A stretch of 64,000 nucleotides of DNA from Vanessa cardui (lineage: Eukaryota > Arthropoda > Insecta > Lepidoptera > Nymphalidae). Positions 52,691-61,615 of the stretch are shown here, in pieces. The notes under the pieces are model-generated. The model saw only the letters and a list, made by a program, of their open reading frames with translations. It was not told the origin of the DNA and did not search any database. Both the position numbers and the translations under genes were made by a program. Position 1 is the stretch's first letter; every line of letters starts with the position of its first letter. Where the stretch lies: the NCBI RefSeq assembly GCF_905220365.1, contig NC_061153.1, positions 13,108,114-13,172,113 on the forward strand, written 5' to 3'.

Positions 52691-54960
52691 TATGAATTCA
52701 AGCTCTGAATCATTTTATTCTGCAAGAGTCGTCATGATGATGACGACATTTCTTTTCTTAGTACTGATGATAATTTTCAATTACTAGGAGATTTACTGTC
52801 TAATGAATTCTCACATTTTCGTAAGAATTTAAATATTTGTCACATCAATGCACAAAGTGTTCCAAGTCATTTTTCCGTTCTCTTTGCTACATTTAACCAG
52901 GCATCCATTCATGCTGTTCTTATTTCCGTGACCTGGTTAAAACCTTCTCTTCTTTCTACTTCTTTTTCTATGCCTAATTACATTTTAATCAAGAATGATC
53001 TAATCGGAAAAACTGGTGGGGGTGTTGCAATATATTTAAAAAGTCACATCCCTTACAAACTTATCTGTCAATCAACTTCCCAGTATAACGCATCATCTGA
53101 ATATTTATTCATCGAGATAGATGTAGGCACCAAGATAGCCCTTGGAGTGGTCTATTGTCCCCCCAATATCAATTATTTTTTTTCTCTTGAGTCCCTCTTC
53201 GAGAATCTTTGACAAAATACGTGAATCTTCTCCCGAGGAAGCTTTAAAATTTTTAAATACCCTCGGTATTGGCAAGTCTCAAACTTTCTCTGATCAATAT
53301 CAATTGGATTTAAACAATCTCAATCTTCACTTCTCTTCACCTCCAGTCCTCGACTTGCAAACTAAACTTTCAACGCTTTCTGAAATACATGGCTTGCCTA
53401 GAATCACTTCCCCACCTTTCAGCTTTTCTCCTATTACGGAGAATGATGTTAAGAAAACCATTCTTTCGATCAAATTTAAGGCGGTTGGTTGCGATGGCGT
53501 AAGTCGAATTATGATTACCCCTATCCTCAATTTTCTAATTCCCTCCATAACTCACATCGTAAACTTCTCCTTTTCCACGAGTACATTTCCTGAGATGTGG
53601 CGCAAGGCTTTTGTTTTCCCACTCCCTAAAATATCAAATCCTTCGCTACCTTCTCACTTTCGTCCTATAACAATTCTCCCCTTTTTATCCAAAATCCTGG
53701 AGTCCATTGCACACCAACAAATCTCTTGCTACCTTCATAAAAGCGACTTATTCAATCCACTCCAATCGGGCTTTCGTCCAGGTCACAGCACAACAACAGC
53801 ATTGTTAAAGGTCACGGACGATATTCGTATTGCCATGGAAAACCAGCAACTCACAGTGCTCGTGCTTATTGACATTAGCAATGCTTTCAATGCAGTAGAC
53901 CATGACCTCCTTCTTGCATTTCTTTCCCATGCTAACTTGTCAGAATCTAGTGTTGAATGGTTTTCTTCTTATCTTCGAGGGCGCCGGCAATCCACACGCA
54001 TTGGTCAGCTACAATCTGATTGGTGCGAAGTGAGTGCCGGCGTTCCTCAAGGCGGCATATTATCTCCTCTGTTATTTTCTGTTTTTATAAACGCCATCAC
54101 TAAAATTTTAACTTCGCACTACCATCTGTATGCCGATGACTTGCAGCTCTACGAACACTCTGCTGTCAATGATCTTGCCGCGGCTATTAACTCCATAAAT
54201 GATAATCTCCACCGCATTTCTCTTTGGTCCGCTAAATATGGTATCACTGTCAATCCATCCAAGTATCAAGCCATCATTATAGGCAGCAGGAGACAGTTAG
54301 CTAAGCTAGATGTTCTGACTCTGCCCAGCCTAAGATATAATAATATACCAATAGAGTTCAGTAGTAGTGCTAAAGACCTCGGCATTATCATTGACAGTAA
54401 ACTCACTTGGGGGGAACATATTAAAGAAGTTTCTCGTAGGTTTTACGCCACTATGCATTCCATGATGCGTTTAAAAAAATGTTTGCCCATGGAAACTAAA
54501 ATCTAGCTCGTTACTACCCTCTTGGTTCCAATTCTTGATTACGGTGACTCCTGCTATCTCGATCTGTCGGAAGAACACCTGCATAAACTTAATCGTCTCC
54601 TTAACACTGGCATCGCTTTATCTTTAGCTTACGTAAATTCGACCACGTTTCTCGTTTTAGGAAACAGTTACACTGGCTTCCTATACGGGAACGTAGATAT
54701 ACTCGGCTTCTATGTCTTCTCTACTCTATTCTTACCGACCCTAATGCTCCCACTTACTTATCCTCTAAATTTTCTCTTCTTTCCTCTACTCATAATAAGC
54801 CCTTACGATCCTCTCAATTCCTTACCCTTTTCATACCTTCCCATAAATCTGGCTTTGTTTTCAACTCTTTCTCTCTAGTTGCAGCCCGGCTTTGGAACAC
54901 TTTGCCTGATTCTATTCGTAGAGCTCCATCGCGCGATTCCTTCAAGCGCCAAGTATATAT
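52691..54960 (+). pseudogene. Family D ORF2, endonuclease and RT
   Basis: MNSSSESFYSA, then LNICHINAQSVPSHF, VTWLKPSLL (the Glu of ISETW is Val here), GVVYCPPN. The rest of the endonuclease is deleted at about 53205 and joins to EEALKFLNTLGIGK. RT: KAVGCDGVSRIMI, HFRPITILPFLSKILES, QSGFRPGHSTTTALL, DISNAFNAVDHDLL, GVPQGGILSPLLFSV and YADDLQL. A TAG at 54504-54506 replaces Gln of the family; more frameshifts follow, and the last readable piece is AARLWNTLPDSIR at about 54920. Confidence 0.87.
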
Positions 54961-55279
54961 ATATATATTTATATTTATGTATATATGTTAAATATTTATG
55001 TACTTATATATGTATATGTTTGTGCATATCTATGTATTTTATATTATTTATTACATCGATTTAATTAATTTACTGTATTATTATTATATATATGTATAGG
55101 GGTCTATCGCTATGTATATATTTTAAATTTTTCTTTAACTTCTGTGCACACCCTACTCACTTCTCTCCTGCATTATTCTGGGTTGGCTGGCAGAAAATGC
55201 TGTAATAGCGTTAAGTCCGCCCTCTGTACATGTTTGATCTGTGCAATAAAGAATAATAAAAATATATATATATATATAT
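54953..55279 (+). other. Family D 3' UTR with TA-rich repeats
   Basis: TA and TATGTATA repeats at 54953-55110, the conserved GGGTTGGCTGGCAG block with GCGTTAAGTCCGCCC, an AATAAAG at 55241 and the TA tail. The same block is found at 10960 in A1. Confidence 0.8.
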
Positions 55280-55280
55280 A

Positions 55281-55370
55281 TCAATTATTCGGCGACCTGA
55301 AATAGGCAAAAACTCATCTTCTTAGAGTTTAGGCTCTACAATAAGAGAGTTATCTTCGTCTTCAGTAACT
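55281..55370 (-). pseudogene. Mutator/YqaJ gene, coding exon 5 (with stop codon)
   Basis: An acceptor (TTTCAG) is at 55371-55376. The exon joins in phase to the preceding one and reads VTEDEDNSLIVEPKL, a TAA at 55322-55324, then EDEFLPISGRRIID in the same frame up to the LINE. The frame continuing past the stop into conserved sequence shows the TAA is a mutation. Confidence 0.78.
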
Positions 55371-55461
55371 CTGAAACAATGAATGGATTTTGCAAGTTAG
55401 TGCTATGTTTTACCACTTTGATATTTAAATTAAAGAAATCTATACAAAGAAAAAAAACTTA

Positions 55462-55542
55462 CGAAAGATCATGCTGTAAAGTGACAGGATTCAATCGGGC
55501 AGATACATTTTCATCCAAGTCAGCACTGTTGCTATCCAGGGG
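55462..55542 (-). pseudogene. Mutator/YqaJ gene, coding exon 4
   Basis: 81 bp flanked by TTTTTAG and GTAAGTTT on the minus strand; phase 2 in, phase 2 out. Reads PLDSNSADLDENVSARLNP then VTLQHDLS, an acidic/polar stretch without a domain. Confidence 0.78.
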
Positions 55543-55679
55543 TCTAAAAATCAAGAAAAAAACATAATATAATAAATAAGTAATTTTGCGGATTCAATTC
55601 CTATCTGTGATGATTTTATCTATCTTATTGTCGATGTTAATTCATATTTTTTATTTCAGAGATATATAATTAAATTGAA

Positions 55680-55680
<1 letters not shown>

Positions 55681-55716
<36 letters not shown>
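55681..55716 (+). repeat. CA dinucleotide repeat in an intron
   Basis: About 17 AC units between coding exons 3 and 4. Confidence 0.95.
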
Positions 55717-55720
<4 letters not shown>

Positions 55721-55767
55721 ACATTCAAACAACAAACATATTTTTTTGATCTATGCTATAAAATTAC

Positions 55768-55848
55768 CGATTATGAGTTCGCCTCTCATGTTGTACAGTT
55801 GTTGCTTGGGTCGTATCCATTATAATTTCTTGTTGTTCCGACAATAGG
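55768..55848 (-). pseudogene. Mutator/YqaJ gene, coding exon 3
   Basis: 81 bp with acceptor TTTTTTCAG and donor GTAATTTT on the minus strand. In phase it reads LLSEQQEIIMDTTQATTVQH then ERRTHNR. Confidence 0.78.
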
Positions 55849-56118
55849 CTGAAAAAAACGATCACACAAATGGAAGTATATTTACACGTGATGAGAATAC
55901 AGTTATACCACTGGTATCACGGGCGAGTTTTGTTTAGCTCGATATCGACTTGCTAATTAAAATTAATAAGGCGCCTTAACAGGGGCGGGCACACAGACAC
56001 ACAAAAAGACAAGGAGAAATGTAAGTTAAGTTTCTTTTTTGACTACAGAACCCTAAAAAGCTTTCCTTCCCGAGCGTAAAGCAAAATAAATTAAAAAAAC
56101 TCCAACTAAATGACTCAC

Positions 56119-56169
56119 CCTTCAACAGAGATTTTTTTAAATGCACCTTTGTCTCTTGATATGGAGGCA
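56119..56169 (-). pseudogene. Mutator/YqaJ gene, coding exon 2
   Basis: 51 bp with acceptor CTTGCAG and donor GTGAGTCA on the minus strand. In phase it reads ASISRDKGAFKKISVEG. Confidence 0.78.
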
Positions 56170-56707
56170 CTGCAAGGACCAAACATGTTAGGCTATTTTT
56201 CAAATTACACTACAATTACAACTAAAACATAAAATTTTACGTTCTGCTTTCGCTGTCACATTGCACTACTATTTTTTTTTACTGTGTCTTAGTAACATAA
56301 CATGGCATAGCCGTTGTTAGCTAAATAAGTAAAATAACCATACCTACGATGTTACATTTTCCGTAGTTGCACTACTGTTGGTATATTTTTTCTATGTGTA
56401 TGTATGATGGATGATGGTCGAATATTTCATTATAATATAATGTCACTTATACTTCTATGCTGGACTGGGAGTGATAAAAAAACATAGAATGAGCCAGCTG
56501 CATCTCTACAATGTTTTGCAATGTAGGCGATGGGCTGATAACCCGTCACTATAGCAATATACATAATCATAATCTGTATTATCCCTCAAAACTTGTCAAA
56601 CGTGGCGAAACGATCTATGTTTAGGTCGTTAGGTCGTTTTTGCCCTACGTACCCCATCAGGATTAAAGGTGTGATTTTATGTAGGTATGTAAATTATATT
56701 AACTTAC

Positions 56708-56790
56708 CTTATTGTTTGTCGGAGTTTCCGTAAATTACGCTTACTCATCTTCTTTTTACGTGTTTTATTTCCCATGATTAGGTATTTATG
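56708..56790 (-). pseudogene. Mutator/YqaJ gene, first coding exon
   Basis: Acceptor ATTACAG before 56790, ATG at 56775, donor GTAAGTTAA at 56707. Encodes MGNKTRKKKMSKRNLRKLRQ then TI, a strongly basic N-terminus that could bind DNA or serve as a nuclear signal. The next exon completes a Ser codon. Confidence 0.8.
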
Positions 56791-56875
56791 CTGTAATCAA
56801 TATTTACAAATAAGAAACTAATAAGCTAAAATGTTAATTTTACAATATTTCATCAACAGACACTGATTTACTTAC

Positions 56876-57005
56876 ACCAAAATCACTAACAAAATCGATT
56901 TGCGGGGGTGAGGAAAGTTGCGGTCGCAAAATTGGCACAGGTCCTGCTCCGATGACGCCCGGCGGGCAACTGAAGCGCGGCGCGTGCGACGTATTGTTAT
57001 ATAAT
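56876..57005 (-). promoter_or_regulatory. 5' noncoding exon and GC-rich promoter region
   Basis: A donor (TTGGT-GTAAGT) at 56875 pairs with the acceptor in front of the first coding exon. Upstream of it is a GC- and CpG-rich patch (56910-56995, GGCGCGTGCGACG in plus orientation), unlike the AT-rich surroundings. The transcription start cannot be fixed. Confidence 0.5.
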
Positions 57006-57342
57006 GAGGTTTATAAAAATATTGATAACCAACATTGAAAACTAGGCGTAAAAAAAGCTTTGGGATATTAGTAGTAGTAGTAGATATTAGTAGCCTATTT
57101 TTCAGTACTTTTTATTTATTTATAGCGTTAAAAATAATGCAGTACAACACGAAAAATAGGTATTAACTTACCTATCTTTGCGATTTTTTATGATCAAGCT
57201 AAGTAGTAGTAATCGTGTTTTGAACCGTAAAAAACACCAGAACAGTTCAAGAAGAACATATATATTTTTTTTAGGCCACAAAAATGACTATTACATATCT
57301 TACAACTCAACCAAAAACAGGTCGATTTGGAATATCCTCGCC
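57006..57342. other. Right arm of the TTAA element, non-coding
   Basis: AT-rich, with a GTAGTAGTAGTAG run at about 57071 and a T-run at 57264. It ends in CGCC next to TTAA. No gene seen. Confidence 0.55.
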
Positions 57343-57346
57343 TTAA

Positions 57347-57924
57347 GTCAATTTTAGTCTTCCATTTCGTTAACAAGTCTAGTCCTATCAGTCCGTCGAA
57401 ATAGTCATGGAATTTATAAATGAATAATTTAATGTCTTGAGGATCCCTAAATTCTTCAAAGCACGGTAATGTAATAGAATACTCATTCCTACTTGTCGTA
57501 TACACATTAGTCACTTCAAATGGATCGTAGTTTAATGGAAAATTTGAAAAATACTTTTCTACAGCGTGAGGGCTAATGAAAGATTGGTTTTCACCGGTAT
57601 CTATTAAAAGTTTAAGCGGAGGGTTTTTAATTTGAATATACGGTAATTGTCTTTGCGTCTGTAAGTTTAATTCTATTTTGGTTTAGGTGATTTCTGGTCT
57701 GAATGAAAATCCTGATCGGTACAAATAGCTTCTGGCTGTGGTTCGGCTTCATTTAATAAACGGTCATTATTCGTATTGTAATAAGCAATAGAATTATCGT
57801 AATAGTCGGGTCTGTAATTAGTATAAAGTAAAATTACATTTTGGCGTTTTATATTTTATACTAAACATCAGCAAATCTTCGCTGGAAATCATTTTTGTCG
57901 TCTTCTTGGGAGACGTGGCCCACA

Positions 57925-57929
<5 letters not shown>
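57347..57929 (-). pseudogene. Errantivirus gag end and protease
   Basis: Minus: GHVSQEDDKNDFQRRFADV (probably the end of a gag zinc knuckle) at about 57910, a spacer, then DTGENQSFISPHAVEKYF (the aspartic protease active site DTG) and FHDYFDGLIGLDLLTKWK (the ILG-like block is IGLD). It stops at KIDL exactly where the pol part at 41006 would continue. A stop at about 57690 and frameshifts. Confidence 0.8.
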
Positions 57930-57963
<34 letters not shown>

Positions 57964-58035
57964 TTTTCAAATAATATATACATAATCTATAATAAATAAT
58001 ATATAATAAAAATATATAGCAGTATATGTGTAATT
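57930..58035 (-). repeat. AT-rich 3' end with A-run and TA repeat
   Basis: In minus orientation the helicase ORF is followed by AT-rich sequence, an A14 run (57957-57971) and a TA repeat (57930-57956). An A-tail plus simple repeat would fit the 3' end of a retroposed RNA. Confidence 0.6.
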
Positions 58036-58043
58036 CGTATTAC

Positions 58044-60317
58044 TACAATCCAGCGGGTCCTGGTCCCCGTTTGATCAGAGTGAGCACGGCCTCGGCGACT
58101 CTGATGTCGCGTTTATGTATAGATGTCTTGAGGCTGTGCTCAGGTGTTAGTGTGTCTAGTAATTGCCACAACTGCGTGAGGAACATTTTTCGACTGGACT
58201 AAGATAACGTCGCCGTAGGTCTGTCCCTGAGATTCGTGGATGGTCATGACGCCTGATCCTTCTCTTTTTCCATATCCCTGGTCCATCAGGAGATTCTTTT
58301 CCTCCTGCGTATGGACCAGATATAAGGTTTCAGTTTAATCGGATGGTATGTTCGCGTCAGTGAATCTCTTCATTTTGAGGGAGTGGATTATAGAGCTTGC
58401 AGAGCAGATGGTACGGTAGACCTCACTAATGGCGTATGCGACGTCCAGGGGGTTTCGGTGCGTACAGGATAACTCGCGGGTTATGTTTGTTGTCAGGCTT
58501 GGCCGGCAGTACCTCATTTCGAACAGATTTTCTCTGTCGATATAAGGCAACTGGTTGATTTCTCCAAAAGGACCACCTCACTATCTCCAGACAGCTGTGC
58601 CGCCATTACTATGGCTCCGAAGTGGTTCATGAGTGCTTCGTCGACCGTCAATCGGTTGCACTTTGTGCTCTCGTTGAACCCGTTTACTAGCACGGATGCC
58701 ATAGTTCGTACCTTTGATTTAGCTTTTTCGCCAAATCGGCGTGTAAGTTGTTCTTTCAAATCTTTGGCGGCTTCGATTGTTGAGGTGATTACCACTTCGT
58801 TATCCTCATCAAAATTCCTGACAATGTTAGTCGTCTTTCCGCATCCTGGTACCCCGTTTATCCACGATATCTGTGGCAGCTCCCAACCCACGAGAGGTGA
58901 GTCGACGCCCGGACCTTCTGAGACGGACTTTGCCATCACGAGTATCCTGTCGTCTAGCATTACTCTCGTGCATCTGGCCACTGCTACCACTGGGTCTCCT
59001 GTCTGTATCAAGAACCTAGGGAATGCGTCTTTTCGCCCCTCCGCTTAAACCAGGCCAACGAATCCATCTACAGCGCTGTAGGCTGCCATGTACCGCCCCG
59101 ACATTTTCCCTTTGATAACTTGGGATGTGTCGTTGTTGTATATGGCCGCCCCGGCTTCTTCGAGCTCTACCTCCAGCAGCTTTTCGTTACCGCGTCGGTA
59201 GGTCTGCATGATCTTTTTACAGGTGGCTAAGTGGACCTCACGGGTGGCCGTCACAATAGCCCGGAACTCTAGGAAAGCATTCACTGCATGGTCTCCAGGG
59301 TTTGACGTTGGTTTCAGCTTTCGTGGTATTACTTAACCCTTATCGGCCCTTGTTAGGTGGGCGCGATTAGTTTTGGGCTTTTCCGGATGTTTGACCATTA
59401 GGAATTCCCTCATTGCCTTCGCCTGTCGACTTGATGATCCCGACGGGCCAGGGTCTGATTGAGGTGAGTGCGACGTCTTGTTCTTTGGAGATACCAGATC
59501 GCGGATTAAACATGTCACCGCCGCCACTGTTGGTCCAGGACTCAGCCGTCTGTCCCGAGGGCTCTTCGGGGCCTGGGCTGTTCTCTGCGCCGATATTTTT
59601 AACTGCAAGCGCTCAGATCCGCTTAATCGGGACTCGATGGTGGCCGGCTTTGTGGTAGGGAAAGGTGTTGTGACCTCTGGTTTCAGGAAACTCAGGTTTT
59701 CCCCCCTATCCTCATATACGATGACCTCGTGTTTTTTCGAAGCTAACAGCAGCCATAGCGGACTGTAATGTCACCTTTTTGAAAGCCGACTCTCATGGCG
59801 TCCACGCTTATTGTACATGGGTTCCCTCCATGGTCCAACTCACCCAACCTCGAGAGCATTTCGCACGCCATTGCAAAGGAGGCTTCCTCTTCCCGTTCGA
59901 AGAGTGCGACCACTTTGTTTCGTAGTCGCATCAGTCGACAGGTCAAGGCACCCGGCATTTGGATTGTTAGCGCGTCGATGATGGTGCGCTTAATGCTCAC
60001 TTTTGAAGTGCTCCCTTTAATGAGTAAGGCTACTCCAGGAGATACTGTCAAGCGATCTGAGCCTTCCGGGCGACAGAATCCAATGCCCACCATCTCTGTA
60101 TCTAAACTCATAAAGAGAGCCAAACCTTTAATTTTGATGCCCGGTGTACCGCGTTTTGCAACAGTTCTGTGAACGCAGTGTATTGAGTGGGTTGGTTGGA
60201 CGTGCTGGGCTGGTCTCTCTTTACGAGCAATCCCCGAAGAGTATTTGGGAGAGCCTGTAGCTTCTGCATAAGGGTGTTAATGGTGGCGCGGGTTTGGATT
60301 GGCTGGGAAGTCAACAA
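58044..60317 (-). pseudogene. Superfamily-1 helicase of alphavirus-like RNA-virus type, broken ORF
   Basis: Frames joined over at least three frameshifts (about 60150, 59760, 58555) and stops (59045, 59333). The N-terminal 500 residues are unassigned and include a Ser/Pro-rich linker. The helicase has Walker A (NGVPGCGKTTNIV, about 58840), Walker B (DEALM, about 58640), motif III with QLPYIDR (about 58545), and motifs V/VI (IHESQGQTYGDV, AITRHT, about 58220-58150). Such helicases occur in replicases of virga-like and related viruses. An endogenous viral fragment is one reading; a domain of the R1 element is the other. No RNA polymerase domain follows. Confidence 0.75.
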
Positions 60318-60350
60318 TGAGTTTGTAGTAATAGTGTTGTGCTGTGTGTT

Positions 60351-61028
60351 TTATGACGTGGTCTGTGCTGGTGATGGCGTTGTGTTTTGAGTTTGTGGTT
60401 GTGGGGGGGGGGCGGTTAAAGATGATGTAGCGGACGAACTATTTCTTTTTGCGGCTACTTGGGCGGCTTTTCTGGCAAATGCGAGGAACGGGGTTCTTGT
60501 ATTCTCCTTTTTCATGATGGTTTGGAGAGAGGACTGGTCCAGTCTGGTTTGGATCTTAATTTCTAGTTCCAGTCTTTCTAGGCCGAATTTTGGGCACTCT
60601 AAAATTATGTGGAGGGTGGTTTCCTCGCATTCGGGGTCGCAGACGCAAGAAGGGCTATCTTTGATTTTGAATCGATGGAGGTACGCCGCGAACCCCCCAT
60701 GACCGGTCAAAATTTGAGTGTCGACTGGTGTTAGTACCGATTTTCTTACCAATTTATTGGCTTTCTTTATGTCTGATAAAAATAATTTAGTGACTGATCC
60801 GGTTTGTGAGGATTCGTATCGCAACTGCCACCTCTTGACAATCTCCTCTGGTATCTGCGTTCTGACATACGATATTGGGACTTTATCGTAGTCAGGTGCC
60901 GTATTTTTTGTGCGAGCCGCTTTTTTGGCTAGCTCATCCGCTCTTTCATTGCCGCGCGTTCCTATGTGGGCCCTTAACCAGAGAAACCGCACAGTTCTTC
61001 CCTCCTCTTGGATTTCTCGTATGCATTC
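60351..61028 (-). pseudogene. R1-clade ORF2 C-terminus: RNase H end and CCHC
   Basis: Minus: RFLWLRAHIGTRGNERADEL (last RNase H block, Asp intact), KRWQLRYESSQTGSVTKLFL, GHGGFAAYLHRF and the knuckle CVCDPECEETTLHIILECP, then a Ser/Thr/Pro/Gln-rich tail to a TAA at 60351-60353. The frame after the stop stays open into the helicase region and keeps the same Thr/Asn/Gln-rich composition for about 20 codons. The 5' edge at 61028 is the BEL LTR. Confidence 0.85.
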
Positions 61029-61615
61029 TGATAGCTATAAAGCTTAAAATGGACTGTATTTATTTTTAAAATATTAGATCAAGTAAAACACACCCGTACT
61101 TCTACACTGCTTTATTACGACTGGTTCTAAACAATACATTTTTAACATAAATAGACCGAACATGCCTCCCACCAAAGGACAATAGTCCTTTAAGTTACTT
61201 AATGTAGTTACAAAATTATTTCCATTTTATCTTAAACAGAAGTGACATTTCAAATCTATACAATGAAAGTTAATTTAATAATTTCACCAAACAAACTATT
61301 TCATACAAGCATTTTAATTTCACAACATCAATTCGTCATAGCAGATTTAACATTTCAATAAACATTTCAAACTCAGATAGAGTTTGAACTAGTTATATGT
61401 ACCTAACGTATTGTTATATAGTTTACTTAACATTTGAGTTTAAATATTTAATTGAAATCTTCTATTTTATTTTGATAAAACATCTTAGCAAAAATGTAAA
61501 AAGTGAAAAAGTTCTAACCTAAATAATAAACATATGTGTGGATTTTATAAAACAAAATAAGCTTATGTATCTACTTAGATTATATAGGTAAATAACAAAG
61601 TTTTGACACCGATCT
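61029..61615 (-). other. BEL/Pao 3' LTR and flank
   Basis: Sequence between the pol end and the R1 copy, starting TGATAGC at 61029. In R1 copy 1 the alignment breaks at exactly this base. The other LTR is outside the window, so the LTR length cannot be shown. No gene seen. Confidence 0.65.

Larger units (their letters stand above)
50345..55280 (+). mobile_element. Jockey-superfamily LINE, family D, full length
   Basis: 5' UTR 50345-50608, ORF1 50609-51262, a 1.4-kb AT-rich spacer, ORF2 52691-54960, and a 3' UTR with GGGTTGGCTGGCAGAA at 55180 and a TA tail at 55262-55279. Inserted in an exon of the Mutator/YqaJ gene; the flanks rejoin as GRRIID-INHILQ, with ATATCA shared at both sides (possible target duplication, overlapping the TA tail). 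Dead through a stop, frameshifts and an endonuclease deletion. Confidence 0.87.
41979..56775 (-). pseudogene. Mutator-like transposase/YqaJ nuclease gene, spliced and broken
   Basis: Order on the minus strand: 5' coding exons (56775-55281), Mutator-like region (50343-49158), YqaJ region (48620-48472 and 42488-41979). Reading phases agree at every junction in the 5' part. Breaks: a stop codon at 55322-55324, the family-D LINE at 50345-55280, a SINE at 49490-49789, frameshifts near 50060 and 49400, and the Penelope complex at 42499-48471. The domain set (Mutator-like plus YqaJ) is known from uncharacterised arthropod proteins; the gene is probably the transposition protein of the TTAA element. 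Function is inferred. Confidence 0.75.
41007..57342 (-). mobile_element. TTAA-flanked DNA element with Mutator-like/YqaJ gene
   Basis: TTAA stands at 41003-41006 and 57343-57346. Removing everything between, plus one TTAA, rejoins errantivirus KIDL with KDGYL in frame, so 41007-57342 is an insertion. Its edges both start with GGC (GGCTTGCTATCC and, from the other end, GGCGAGGATATTCC) but are otherwise weakly alike. After subtracting the nested Penelope complex, SINE and family-D LINE, about 5 kb remains, including a spliced minus-strand gene for a Mutator-like transposase region and a YqaJ nuclease. TTAA target sites are known for piggyBac and Kolobok; class assignment is open. Confidence 0.72.
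57930..61028 (-). mobile_element. R1-clade retrotransposon copy 2, with helicase region
   Basis: RNase H and CCHC end of R1 ORF2 (61028-60351) nearly identical to copy 1, then a broken helicase ORF (60317-58044) on the same strand and an A/TA-rich 3' end. The upstream R1 part is cut by a BEL/Pao element whose LTR starts with TG at 61029, so the rest of R1 ORF2 would be beyond that element, outside the window. Lies in the gag of the errantivirus. Confidence 0.72.

Noticed and set aside
59413..60172. Plus-strand open frames opposite the helicase ORF
   Set aside because: The minus strand carries the helicase motifs and linker; the plus frames show no family resemblance.
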